Below, piece by piece: positions 50,108-58,653 of a DNA stretch of 64,000 nt (its first letter is position 1; each line of letters opens with the position of its first letter). The notes under the pieces were generated by a model. It saw nothing but the letters and a program-made list of their open reading frames with translations, was not told the DNA's origin and ran no database searches. This DNA comes from Mycetocola miduiensis (GTDB lineage: Bacteria > Actinomycetota > Actinomycetes > Actinomycetales > Microbacteriaceae). The stretch lies in NCBI RefSeq assembly GCF_900115155.1, contig NZ_FOVM01000006.1, positions 186,001 through 250,000 of the forward strand, written 5' to 3'. The position numbers and the translations under genes were made by a program.

Positions 50108-51391
50108 ATGAGAAACAGCATCAAACGAGGCAGAGGTGTCGGTCTGCTGAGCGCCGCCGTCGGCGTCGTGTTGAGCCTCTCGGCCTGCGCCGGCGTTGCG
50201 GCTCCCCCTTCCGTGACCTTGACGGAACAGCCCACAGGGGACCTCCCTGCCGCGTCCGTCGAGGCGCTCAATGCCGCGCTGGCCGAGGCGATGGCGCTCG
50301 CTGCGGCACCCGGTGCCATCGCCGGGGTGTGGGCACCCTGGTCGGGACGGTGGGTGTCAGCGCAGGGGACGACAGCCCCCGGCGGCACCGAGAAACTGTC
50401 GGCCGATATGCGGTTTCGGGTCGGTGACAACACCCAGCCGATGACCTGCGATGTGCTCTACGGGCTCGTGGCAGACGGCGTCGTCGCTCTCGACGACGAG
50501 GTCTCTGCATATCTCCCGTCGATCCAGAGCGTCCAGGGCATCACCCTCGGCCAGCTCTGCCACGGCACCTCCGGCCTCGGCGATTTCGGAAACACCCTCG
50601 GCAGTCTCTTCGCAAGCAATCCGACCCGGCAGTGGTCGACGCTCGAGCTGGTGTCCGACGGGATCGCCAACTCGCGCACCGGGCGCCCCGGCGAATCGTA
50701 CGCGCCCTCCGATACGAACTACGCACTGCTCGGTCTCGCCCTCGAGAAGGCCACGGGGAACACCGCGAAAACGTTGTACGACAGGTATGTTTTCGGCCGT
50801 CTCGGCATGAAGGATTCGTTGTTCCCCGACCCGACGACCGTTGAGATCAGTGATCCGTTCGTTCCGGGGTGGGAGGCGCTGAAGTCGCCAGACGGCACTC
50901 CCGCCTGCGATGCGCCCAAGGATGAGAGCCTGCTGTCCAACTCGCAAGCGTTCACCGCGGGCGGGGTGGTGTCGTCCATCGACGACCTGCAGCGCTACGC
51001 GCAGTCGTTCGCCGCCGGTGCGCTGCTCACCGACGAACTCCGGGACAAAGCCTGGGAAACCGTGCCGCTGAGCGCGGATGCCCCGGCGTGGCAGTCGTTC
51101 GGGCCCGGCGGAATGCAGATCGGCCCGATGCGCGGTCAGGCCGGTTACATCCCCGGGCACATCTCCGCGATGCTGTCCGATCCGGAAACCGGTCTGACGG
51201 TGGTCGTGCTCCTCAACAACTCGACAGCGGGGGCGGGATTCGCGCAGACGCTGGCAATGAAACTCGCGGCTATCGCGGCCAAGGCGCAACCAGTCGAAGG
51301 CGAGAAACTTCCCCTCGTCGGCCTGCCGTGGTCCGAGGAACAGATGACCGAGCGGCTCGCCGCATCCGCGGTCTGCCAGCCCGCGGGCTGA
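50108..51391 (+). CDS. beta-lactamase-fold lipoprotein with degenerate active site
   Basis: A 427-residue lipoprotein (lipobox LSLSAC, Cys27). The fold is that of serine beta-lactamases and D-Ala-D-Ala carboxypeptidases: MRFRVGDNTQPMTCDVLYGL, ITLGQLCHGTSGLGDFGNTL, DTNYALLGLALEKATGNTAK and GYIPGHISAMLSDPETG. Where active members have the SxxK motif (RIGSVTKTFT-like), this protein has GDNTQP, so both the catalytic Ser and Lys are absent (Asp107 and Gln110). The rest is intact and the frame is clean. It is probably a non-catalytic binding or scaffold protein in the envelope. Confidence 0.82.
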   Translation: MRNSIKRGRGVGLLSAAVGVVLSLSACAGVAAPPSVTLTEQPTGDLPAASVEALNAALAEAMALAAAPGAIAGVWAPWSGRWVSAQGTTAPGGTEKLSADMRFRVGDNTQPMTCDVLYGLVADGVVALDDEVSAYLPSIQSVQGITLGQLCHGTSGLGDFGNTLGSLFASNPTRQWSTLELVSDGIANSRTGRPGESYAPSDTNYALLGLALEKATGNTAKTLYDRYVFGRLGMKDSLFPDPTTVEISDPFVPGWEALKSPDGTPACDAPKDESLLSNSQAFTAGGVVSSIDDLQRYAQSFAAGALLTDELRDKAWETVPLSADAPAWQSFGPGGMQIGPMRGQAGYIPGHISAMLSDPETGLTVVVLLNNSTAGAGFAQTLAMKLAAIAAKAQPVEGEKLPLVGLPWSEEQMTERLAASAVCQPAG

Positions 51392-51499
51392 GCCTTCTTC
51401 ACTCGCTTCGGCCCGAATCAGCCGCCTTGCCGCGTGATCGGGTCCGGAGCGGATGAATCGGCGCTGGCCCGCGCCGCGCACCTGCCCTAACGTTGGGCC

Positions 51500-52018
51500 A
51501 TGGCAATCGAACCAGACACAAAGAACTGGACCTGGGTGCTCGAGCGGCGGTGCCCCGCATGCGGGTTCGACGCCCACGCCGTCGCCTTTCAGGACCTGCC
51601 GGCACTGCTCAGGGACAACATCGCATTCTGGCCTGGCGTGCTGGAGCGCCCGGACGTGGCGGTCCGCCCGGACGACTCCACCTGGTCACCCCTCGAGTAC
51701 GCGGCGCATGTCCGCGATGTCTTCCACGTCTTCTCCGGCCGGCTCAACCTCATGCTCGCGGAGCACAACCCGGAGTTCGAGAACTGGGACCAGGATGCCG
51801 CGGCGCTCGCGGGCCGCTATGGCGAGCAGGACCCGCTGCAGATCCGCGACGAACTGGCCGAGGCAGGCACGGCGCTCGCCGACGCTTTCGAGCGCGTGCC
51901 GATCGAGGCGGCATCCCGCACCGCCCGCAGGAGCGACGGCTCTCACTTCACCGTCGAGACGCTCGGCCGTTACGTGCTGCACGACGTCGTCCACCATCGC
52001 TGGGACGTCGCAGGCTAA
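51500..52018 (+). CDS. DinB family protein
   Basis: A 172-residue four-helix protein of the DinB/YfiT-like superfamily. Metal-binding histidines are expected in LEYAAHVRDVFHVFSGRLNL and in the late LHDVVHHRWDVAG. A CPACGF motif near the start (residues ~18-23) adds a small zinc-ribbon-like feature. Members include thiol-dependent transferases using mycothiol or bacillithiol, and the actinobacterial context favours mycothiol, but the reaction is unknown. TAACGT at 51488-51493, 6 nt before the ATG, suggests a leaderless mRNA. Confidence 0.85.
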   Translation: MAIEPDTKNWTWVLERRCPACGFDAHAVAFQDLPALLRDNIAFWPGVLERPDVAVRPDDSTWSPLEYAAHVRDVFHVFSGRLNLMLAEHNPEFENWDQDAAALAGRYGEQDPLQIRDELAEAGTALADAFERVPIEAASRTARRSDGSHFTVETLGRYVLHDVVHHRWDVAG

Positions 52019-52162
52019 GCATCAGGAGCGCTCGCCTGCTCGGATGCGAAGGCCTCAAAATCACTGCTGACGCGGCATATTTTGGCGTGTGCGAAGGGGC
52101 ATCGCGCACCAGGTGATCGCACTCTCCGCTGGTTTGGTTCACATCCAACAAGGAGCAGCATC

Positions 52163-52270
52163 ATGACCTCTCTACCGGTGAACGCTCAAACGGCCAGGGC
52201 GCTCGCGATCGCAATGGTTGCCCTCGGGTTCCTCCTCGGCCGTCGCGACGCGACAACAGCCAGCCGCTGA
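52163..52270 (+). CDS. very small membrane protein, 35 aa
   Basis: A 35-codon frame with a good AAGGAG ribosome binding site (52150-52155) and one hydrophobic segment (ALAIAMVALGFLLGRR) followed by Arg-rich and polar residues. Size and layout fit a single-pass micropeptide, but length alone cannot prove that it is translated. It lies 34 nt ahead of a CtaG-like gene fragment and could also be the remains of a larger gene. Confidence 0.4.
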   Translation: MTSLPVNAQTARALAIAMVALGFLLGRRDATTASR

Positions 52271-52304
52271 ATGATCCGCTCCGCGGTGCAGCCCAAGGCG
52301 AGAC

Positions 52305-52590
52305 GTGCATAACCACGGAGGAGGAGTCTCCTTCACCGAAATCCTCGGCGTGGTCCTCCTCGCCGCCGTCACGAGCTACATCGTCGCCGCCGTGCGCACG
52401 CCTCGCGGCTGGCCGCGGCACCGAATTCTGCTGTGGATCGCGGGATGGTTGCCTCTTCTGGGCGGCCATCGCCGGGCTGGACCGGCACCGGGCACGAGGC
52501 GTCACCCGCGCGATCGTGCGCGGTGCTGTCATGGCCGGTCACGGTTCACCTTCGCGGCAGGGTGTACGGGACGTCGCTTCGCGACGGGGT
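52305..52590 (+). pseudogene. CtaG-like gene fragment, truncated
   Basis: The frame from GTG 52305 reads MHNHGGGVSFTEILGVVLLA and then WPRHRILLWIAGWLPLLG, much like the entry to the CtaG domain of the intact fusion gene at 37753 (WPIHRTVLWVLG). After about residue 52 the frame loses hydrophobic character and becomes Arg/Gly-rich. A shifted frame continues with LFWAAIAGLDRHRARGV for a short stretch, then also degenerates. So only the first helices of the domain remain. The opposite-strand gene at 52591 abuts it. It is a decayed remnant, with some chance of a short real protein. Confidence 0.45.
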
Positions 52591-53241
52591 TCACCGGCCT
52601 GAGGCGTCGCTGTTCTCGTCCCGCTCGCGGGGGAGCAGGGCGGCGAGATCCTCCTCGAGCAGCTGCCTGAGGCGTTCCGGTCGTCTGAGGTGATAATCAG
52701 GGTCGTCGGCGACCGACGACATCCGCGTCACCAGGCGGGACACGACGTTGTCGCCGATGTCATTCCACGCGTCGCTCCTGGCCGTTTCGCCGATCGCCGC
52801 GACGACAGCGTCGTCCTGCCGCCACAACTCCAGGGAGTCCGCGAGGGCGGCGTACAGCAAATGACGTCGCTCAAGTGTCGCCGTGTCGACGAGGTGATAG
52901 TCGTGCGCGTGGTCGGCGATTCCGAACGAGCGGCCGGCGGCCGCCTTCAAGGCCCGGGCTGCGTTCGCATACTCGCGCTGTTCGTCAGCCGCCCGCTTAA
53001 GCTCTTCATCGACGATCTGTGCCGAGACCGCGTCGTCGAATGGTTCGTCCTCGCGAAGCGCCCGCACGATGAGGCGGTTCCGCACGGCGAGGGTTACGCC
53101 GTGCCTGGCAATGAGCAGGCCCTCCTCAAGCGCCTGCTCGAACGGGGCCAGCGGCTGGGGATCCGGCCGGTACGGGGGCAGAGCCGGACCTCGGCTGAAC
53201 AGCCGCGAAAGCCACGACCGGCCGGGGCTCGCATTGCTCAT
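52591..53241 (-). CDS. hypothetical protein, 216 aa, helical
   Basis: I do not recognise this protein. It is soluble and mainly helical, with a basic, Pro-rich N-terminal ~30 residues (SWLSRLFSRGPALPPYRPDP), a long coiled-coil-like middle (IVDEELKRAADEQREYANAA) and a charged end (RLRQLLEEDLAALLPRERDE). No catalytic motif or membrane segment is seen. An in-frame GTG at 53244 sits 6 nt behind TACGCT on the reverse strand, so a leaderless start there is equally possible. It reads toward the CtaG fragment and away from nothing related. Confidence 0.7.
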   Translation of the reverse strand: MSNASPGRSWLSRLFSRGPALPPYRPDPQPLAPFEQALEEGLLIARHGVTLAVRNRLIVRALREDEPFDDAVSAQIVDEELKRAADEQREYANAARALKAAAGRSFGIADHAHDYHLVDTATLERRHLLYAALADSLELWRQDDAVVAAIGETARSDAWNDIGDNVVSRLVTRMSSVADDPDYHLRRPERLRQLLEEDLAALLPRERDENSDASGR

Positions 53242-53288
53242 CACAACGCCAGCGTAGGCCATCTGCGTGGCCGTGATCGGTCTCGACG

Positions 53289-53798
53289 TCAGCCTCTGGC
53301 AGCGCCCTTCTCGGTGTCCAGGCGGACCTGGTCCTTGTTGTGGACGACGAGAACGGGGCACGTCGCGTGCGCGACACACGCCGAACTCACCGAGCCGAGT
53401 AGCAACCCGGAGAAGCCGCCGTGTCCGCGCGATCCGAGCACGAGCATCTCGGCGCCCGCGCTGTGCCGGATCAGCGCCTTGGCGGGCGGGCCCTGCAGCA
53501 TCGACATCGTGAACCGCGACGGATGTTCGGAACCGAAGGCCGCGTCGGCGGCATCCCGCAGCAGCTTTTCAATGTCCTTTTCGGGGGTCCATCCCGACTG
53601 GGACTGGTAGAAGTCGTACATCGAGTGGCTCTGCTGCCAGACCGCAACGGCTTCAAGGGGCGCCCCGAGGGCGTCGGCCAGGCGTCGCGCTTCGCGAAGC
53701 GCCTTCACCGACGACTCCGACCCGTCTACACCGACCACAATGCGCGCGGTGTCGGAGTTCCCTGGGTCTGCCGCGCTGCCACCGTCATTGCCCATCAT
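53289..53798 (-). CDS. universal stress protein
   Basis: A 169-residue single-domain UspA-type protein. It has ARIVVGVDGSESSVKALREA at the start of the fold and the ATP-binding signature in LVLGSRGHGGFSGLLLGSVS, followed by VAHATCPVLVV. With the full G-2x-G-9x-G(S) motif it belongs to the ATP-binding class, which often serves in dormancy or energy stress. The start is one of two adjacent ATG codons (53798 or 53795); longer frames upstream overlap the phosphoglucomutase gene on the other strand. Confidence 0.93.
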   Translation of the reverse strand: MMGNDGGSAADPGNSDTARIVVGVDGSESSVKALREARRLADALGAPLEAVAVWQQSHSMYDFYQSQSGWTPEKDIEKLLRDAADAAFGSEHPSRFTMSMLQGPPAKALIRHSAGAEMLVLGSRGHGGFSGLLLGSVSSACVAHATCPVLVVHNKDQVRLDTEKGAARG

Positions 53799-53942
53799 GG
53801 TGCCAGTATCCCCCTCCGCGACTGTCCAGGGAACCCTCGCCGGTTGCCGCCGTCGAAACCGCACCCCACCAGACGGTTTCCGGGGCGGTGTCGTAGAGTC
53901 GGCGTAACGACTCGACTGCCCATCGACTTCTCGGGAGTTCTT

Positions 53943-54704
53943 CTGAACGCACAGCACTCGGTTCCCCGCAACCTGAACGACTTCCGCGCAGTACTTTTCG
54001 ACCTGGACGGCGTTCTGACGCCGACGGCTGAGCTTCACCGCTACGCCTGGCAGTCGATGTTCACCGAGGTGTTCGCCGAGAAAGCCGTGCCGGAACCGTA
54101 CTCGGACGATGACTACTTCGAGCACCTGGACGGCAAGCGCCGCTACGACGGAGTCGCCGGCATCCTGGACTCCCGGGGGATCCGGCTGCCATGGGGAACG
54201 CCGGACGACCCGCCAACAGCCGACACGGTGAGCGGCATCGGCAATCGCAAGAACGACTACTTCTCCCGCGCTCTGGAGGAGCGAGGAATCAGCCCGTATC
54301 CCGGTTCGCTGGCCCTCGTCGAGCAACTGGATGCGAAACGGATGCCGATGGGCGTCGTGTCGAGTTCGAAGAACGCCAGGTGGGTACTCGACGCTGCCGG
54401 ACTGATCGACCGATTCCCGGTGATCGTCGACGGCGTTCTCGCCGCCCAGAAATCGCTCGCGAGCAAACCCGCGCCGGACATGTTCCTGTTCGCGGCACGC
54501 GCCCTGGGCCTCGACCCCGCTGAGATCGTTGTCTTCGAAGACGCCATCTCGGGTGTCGCTTCGGCTCGTGCCGGCGGATTCGGCCTCGTCATCGGCGTCG
54601 ACAGGGGCGCTGGGGCACAGGCACTGCTGGACGCGGGGGCCGACACCGTCGTCGAGGACCTCGCCGTCCTCACCGAGCCGCTCACCGAGGGAGAACGCCG
54701 ATAA
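53943..54704 (+). CDS. pgmB: HAD family hydrolase, beta-phosphoglucomutase type
   Basis: A 253-residue phosphotransferase of the HAD superfamily. The nucleophile motif is AVLFDLDGVLTPTAELHRYA (Asp20 and Asp22 from the chosen start), with a four-helix cap, GVVSSSKNARWVLDAAGL (motif II Ser), KPAPDMFLFAARALG (motif III Lys) and VVFEDAISGVASARAG (motif IV). It should turn beta-glucose 1-phosphate into glucose 6-phosphate. No ATG, GTG or TTG suits the start; CTG 53943 has GGGAG at 53933-53937 and is proposed. It shares one base with the GH65 phosphorylase gene, its functional partner. Confidence 0.87.
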   Translation: MNAQHSVPRNLNDFRAVLFDLDGVLTPTAELHRYAWQSMFTEVFAEKAVPEPYSDDDYFEHLDGKRRYDGVAGILDSRGIRLPWGTPDDPPTADTVSGIGNRKNDYFSRALEERGISPYPGSLALVEQLDAKRMPMGVVSSSKNARWVLDAAGLIDRFPVIVDGVLAAQKSLASKPAPDMFLFAARALGLDPAEIVVFEDAISGVASARAGGFGLVIGVDRGAGAQALLDAGADTVVEDLAVLTEPLTEGERR

Positions 54705-57154
54705 TGGACCGGGACCGCTTCCCCATTGACCCCTGGCGCCTGATCCAGACGGAATACAGCACAGAAGACCTGGGCGTCACCGAGTCACTGTTCGCCGTTG
54801 GCAACGGATTCCTGGGCATGCGGGCGAATAACGCCGAGGGCCGCACCGCACACGAACACGGCACATTCGTGAACGGGCTCCACGAGACCTGGAAGATCCG
54901 CCACGCCGAGCAAGCGTACGGGTTCGCCGAGGTGGGCCAGGCCATGGTCAATGCTCCGGACAGCAAGGTCATGCGGCTCTATGTCGACGACGAACCGCTC
55001 TCCGTCGCCGAGTCCGACGTACTGAGCTACGAGCGCTCCCTCGACTTCCGCGAGGGTGTTCTGCGGCGCGAACTGCTCTGGCTCACCCCCTCAGGCAAAC
55101 GGGTCAAAGTGACAGCGTCGCGAATGGTGTCGTTCCCTGAACGGCATCTCGCCGTGATGACGCTTGAGGTGACCGTCCTCGACGCGGATGCTCCGTTGAC
55201 GATTTCCTGCCAGCTCCTCAACCGGCAGGATGGCGAAGACGAATACGACGGCGCCGTCGAGACCGGCAAGGAGTTGAACGACCCCCGCACAGCAGGTCGT
55301 GTGACCGAGCGGGTTTTTCTCCCCCGGAAGCACTGGCAGGACGGCGACCGAAGCGTCCTGAGCTACGAAGTCGCGAATTCGGGGATGACACTCGCCCTCG
55401 CTGCCGACCACGTGATCGAGACGTCCAACGACTACAGCGTCGAGAAGTACATCGACGGTGACATTGCCAAGAACGTCTTCGCGATCGACGCGCGGCAGGG
55501 CGACCCCGTCCGCATCACAAAGCTCGTCAGCTACCACAGTTCGCGGACGACGCCGACGCGAGAACTCATCGACCGGTGCCGACGCACACTCGACCGGATC
55601 AAGGCAGCAGGCGTTGCTGCTCAGTACACCAAGCAACGCGAATGGCTTGCCGAGTTCTGGGCCCGTTCCGACGTGGAGATCCCCGGACATCCAGATGTGC
55701 AGCAGGCGGTGCGCTGGAACCTGTTCCAACTGGCGCAGGCCTCGGCAAGAGCAGACGGACTCGGCGTGCCGGCGAAAGGACTCACCGGCAACGGCTACAG
55801 CGGCCACTACTTCTGGGACACCGAAATCTACGTGGTGCCGTTCCTCTCCTACACGAGCCCGCTGTGGGCCCGTAACGCGCTCCGGATCCGGGAACGGATG
55901 CTTCCCGCCGCGCGCGACCGGGCGAAGAAACTCAATGAAGCGGGTGCGCTCTTTCCGTGGCGCACGATCAATGGAGAAGAGGCCTCCGCGTACTACGCCG
56001 CCGGCACCGCCCAGTACCACATCAACGCCGACGTCACCTATGCGCTCGCGAAGTTCATCGACGCGACGGGCGATATTGATTTTCTCTGCAACGGCGCGAT
56101 CGACATAGCGGTCGAGACGGCGCGGATGTGGCTTTCGCTCGGCTTCTGGCGCTGGAACGGCGAAGACCGATTCGAGATCCATGGGGTCACCGGGCCGGAC
56201 GAATACGCCACGGTGGTCAACAACAACCTGTTCACCAATGTCATGGCGCGATTCAACCTGCGCTACGCGGTCCAGGCGCTGAAAAGGCTGGAGCGCGATC
56301 GGCCGGAGGCCTATGAACGCACCGTGAAGAGACTCGAGCTGCGCAGCACAGAGCCCACCGACTGGGAGCGTGCCGCAGACGCCATGGCCATCCCGTATTC
56401 GGAAAGCCTTCAGATCCACCCCCAGGACTCCGAGTTCCTCGAACGGGAGGTGTGGGATCTCGAGGCGACACCCGAGAACCGGAAGCCGCTCATGCTGCAC
56501 TTCCACCCCCTGGTGATCTATCGGTTCCAGGTGCTGAAGCAGGCTGACGTGGTTCTCGCGCTGTTCCTGCAGGGCGACGAGTTCACCCTTGAAGAGAAGC
56601 TCGCCGATTTCAACTACTACGACCCCCTGACTACGAGTGATTCCAGCCTGTCGAAGATCGTCCAGTCGATCATCGCGGCGGAGGTGGGGTATCAGGATCT
56701 TGCGCTGGACTACTTCCATGACACCGTTTTCGTCGACCTCGAGGACCGGCACGGCAACACCTCGGACGGGGTGCACGTCGCCGCGGCGGGCGGCGTCTGG
56801 AACGCGCTGGTGTCCGGTTTTGGCGGAATGCGTGACCACGACGGTGTCCTGACTTTCGATCCACGACTCCCCAAACAGTGGCCGGAGCTGCGGTATCGGC
56901 TGACCTGGAGGGGCACCCGGATGCTCGTGGTCTTGTCGACGACGGCAATGCGGGTCTCTGTCCTCGACGGGGAGAATCCCGTCTCTTTCCTGGTGCGTGG
57001 GGAACAGTTCGAGGTCGGCCCCGGAGGCGACCTGGAGATCCCGCTGCCCGACCAGGGCCCGATCCTCGCTGGCCGGCCGGTGCAGCACCGAGGGTACCGA
57101 CGGGACGACGGAACCCTCATGGAGCCCACGGCGGCGCAGCGCGACGAGGAGTGA
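54704..57154 (+). CDS. GH65 family disaccharide phosphorylase
   Basis: An 816-residue glycoside hydrolase family 65 enzyme. The N-terminal beta-sandwich begins RFPIDPWRLIQTEYSTEDLG and VGNGFLGMRANNAEGR. The (alpha/alpha)6 barrel has HYFWDTEIYVVPFLSYTSP and the catalytic acid in VTGPDEYATVVNNN (about Glu500). Phosphate-binding residues are expected in the AAGGVW segment. It should split maltose, trehalose or kojibiose with phosphate into beta-glucose 1-phosphate and glucose. The coupled beta-phosphoglucomutase gene completes the route to glycolysis. Which disaccharide is used is not decided by the sequence. Confidence 0.92.
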   Translation: MDRDRFPIDPWRLIQTEYSTEDLGVTESLFAVGNGFLGMRANNAEGRTAHEHGTFVNGLHETWKIRHAEQAYGFAEVGQAMVNAPDSKVMRLYVDDEPLSVAESDVLSYERSLDFREGVLRRELLWLTPSGKRVKVTASRMVSFPERHLAVMTLEVTVLDADAPLTISCQLLNRQDGEDEYDGAVETGKELNDPRTAGRVTERVFLPRKHWQDGDRSVLSYEVANSGMTLALAADHVIETSNDYSVEKYIDGDIAKNVFAIDARQGDPVRITKLVSYHSSRTTPTRELIDRCRRTLDRIKAAGVAAQYTKQREWLAEFWARSDVEIPGHPDVQQAVRWNLFQLAQASARADGLGVPAKGLTGNGYSGHYFWDTEIYVVPFLSYTSPLWARNALRIRERMLPAARDRAKKLNEAGALFPWRTINGEEASAYYAAGTAQYHINADVTYALAKFIDATGDIDFLCNGAIDIAVETARMWLSLGFWRWNGEDRFEIHGVTGPDEYATVVNNNLFTNVMARFNLRYAVQALKRLERDRPEAYERTVKRLELRSTEPTDWERAADAMAIPYSESLQIHPQDSEFLEREVWDLEATPENRKPLMLHFHPLVIYRFQVLKQADVVLALFLQGDEFTLEEKLADFNYYDPLTTSDSSLSKIVQSIIAAEVGYQDLALDYFHDTVFVDLEDRHGNTSDGVHVAAAGGVWNALVSGFGGMRDHDGVLTFDPRLPKQWPELRYRLTWRGTRMLVVLSTTAMRVSVLDGENPVSFLVRGEQFEVGPGGDLEIPLPDQGPILAGRPVQHRGYRRDDGTLMEPTAAQRDEE

Positions 57155-57213
57155 CGCCGAACGGTCGCGCGATGGACGTGCGTTCTCTGTCCAGCGCGCC
57201 CGGAATGACGTAT

Positions 57214-57241
57214 TATGATCATGATGTGAACTTTTGTTCGC
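57214..57241 (+). promoter_or_regulatory. promoter and possible IclR-type operator of the CoA-transferase operon
   Basis: A -10-like TATGAT (57214-57219) is followed by GTGAAC-TTTT-GTTCGC (57226-57241), an inverted repeat with one mismatch placed over the expected transcription start. An ATGATCAT palindrome (57215-57222) overlaps the -10. The IclR-type gene at 59833 is the obvious candidate regulator. A good -35 is not seen, as expected for an activated promoter. Confidence 0.45.
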
Positions 57242-57259
57242 TAGATGAACGGATGCGAC

Positions 57260-57985
57260 ATGATCTCAAAGCTGAGGAACAGCGTCGACGAAGCTGTTTC
57301 AGGAATCGCCGACGGCGCGGTGGTGATGATCGGGGGGTTCGGCCGTGCCGGCCAGCCGGTCGAACTGATCGATGCGCTGCTGGCGCAGGGAGCAACTGAC
57401 CTCACGGTCATCAACAACAACGCCGGCAATGGCGACACCGGTCTGGCGGCCCTCCTCGCCGCCCGGCGGGTCCGGCGGATCATCTGCTCCTTCCCGCGGC
57501 AGAGCGACTCGCACGTCTTCGACGCCCTCTACCGCGCCGGCGAGATCGAACTCGAGCTCGTGCCGCAAGGAAACCTCGCGGAGCGCATCCGCGCCGCCGG
57601 TGCCGGAATCGGCGCCTTCTTCACCCCGTCGGGATTCGGGACGGCCCTGGCCGAGGGCAAGGAGACCCGCGACATCGACGGGCGCCCGTACGTCCTCGAG
57701 AACGCGCTTCGCGCGGACGTTGCGCTTGTCAGCGCCTATCGGGCCGATCGGTGGGGCAACCTCGTCTACCGCAAGACCGCCCGCAACTTCGGCCCGATCA
57801 TGGCGGCTGCCGCAACCACCACGATCGTCCAGGTCGACGAGGTCGTCGAGCTCGGTGGGCTCGACCCCGAGACCGTGGTCACGCCCGGTATCTACGTGAA
57901 CCGGGTGGTTGCCGTTGGGGAGCGGGCGTGGCTCCGCGACGGCGAGTTCGTCGGAGCAGCCTCCGTGGAAGGAGCCGCATCATGA
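57260..57985 (+). CDS. pcaI: 3-oxoacid (beta-ketoadipate) CoA-transferase, subunit A
   Basis: A 241-residue type I CoA-transferase subunit: GIADGAVVMIGGFGRAGQPV holds the CoA-binding glycines, then DLTVINNNAGNGDTGLAALL and FTPSGFGTALAEGKETRDID. The start MISKLRNSVDEAV at 57260 gives the normal family length; an in-frame ATG at 57245 would add 5 residues. With subunit B it moves CoA from succinyl-CoA to a 3-oxoacid. The thiolase and IclR genes downstream point to beta-ketoadipate, the end of aromatic breakdown; acetoacetate is the other option. Confidence 0.88.
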   Translation: MISKLRNSVDEAVSGIADGAVVMIGGFGRAGQPVELIDALLAQGATDLTVINNNAGNGDTGLAALLAARRVRRIICSFPRQSDSHVFDALYRAGEIELELVPQGNLAERIRAAGAGIGAFFTPSGFGTALAEGKETRDIDGRPYVLENALRADVALVSAYRADRWGNLVYRKTARNFGPIMAAAATTTIVQVDEVVELGGLDPETVVTPGIYVNRVVAVGERAWLRDGEFVGAASVEGAAS

Positions 57986-58653
57986 CCACGCGAATCTCCC
58001 GTGACGAGCTTGCCGCCCGCATCGCCCAGGACATCCCCGAGGGCGCCGTGATGAACCTCGGCATCGGAGCCCCGACCCTGGTGGCGAACTTTCTCCCTGC
58101 GGGCCTCGAGGCCATTCTCCACACCGAGAACGGCATGTTGGGCATGGGTCCTGAGCCGCAACCCGACCGGATCGACCCCGACCTCATCAACGCGGGAAAG
58201 CAACCGGTGACCGAACTGGACGGTACGGCCTACTTCCACCACGCCGACTCCTTCGCCATGATGCGAGGCGGTCACCTCGACGTCTGCGTGCTCGGTGCGT
58301 TCCAGGTGTCGGAGCGCGGCGACCTCGCCAACTGGTCGACCGGGGCCGCCGACTCCATCCCCGCCGTCGGCGGAGCGATGGACCTGGCCATCGGGGCGCG
58401 CCGCGTTTACGTCATGACCGACCTGTTCACCCGCTCAGGAGAGTCGAAGCTCGTCCGCGACTGCAGCTACCCACTCACCGGCGTCGGCTGCGTCACCCGC
58501 ATCTACACCGACCATGCGATCTTCGACGTCACGCCCACCGGCCTCGCCGTGATCGAGCTATTCGGTGACAACACGGTCTCCGAGCTGTCGACGCTCACCG
58601 GCCTCGACCTCGAGGACGCCACCCGGGATGCCGACGACAAGGAGCTCGCATGA
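57982..58653 (+). CDS. pcaJ: 3-oxoacid (beta-ketoadipate) CoA-transferase, subunit B
   Basis: A 223-residue partner subunit carrying the catalytic glutamate in HTENGMLGMGPEP (Glu49), which forms the enzyme-CoA thioester. Other signs are EGAVMNLGIGAPTLVANFLP, MMRGGHLDVCVLGAFQVSER and the late PLTGVGCVTRIYTDHAIFDV. It overlaps the subunit A gene and the thiolase gene by 4 nt each (ATGA), so the three are made in step. Confidence 0.92.
   Translation: MTTRISRDELAARIAQDIPEGAVMNLGIGAPTLVANFLPAGLEAILHTENGMLGMGPEPQPDRIDPDLINAGKQPVTELDGTAYFHHADSFAMMRGGHLDVCVLGAFQVSERGDLANWSTGAADSIPAVGGAMDLAIGARRVYVMTDLFTRSGESKLVRDCSYPLTGVGCVTRIYTDHAIFDVTPTGLAVIELFGDNTVSELSTLTGLDLEDATRDADDKELA

Noticed and set aside
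55091-57088. Long reverse-strand open frame of about 665 codons opposite the GH65 gene
   Set aside because: It is a mirror of high-GC third positions in the GH65 gene, whose protein matches a known family from end to end; the reverse product has no recognisable motif.
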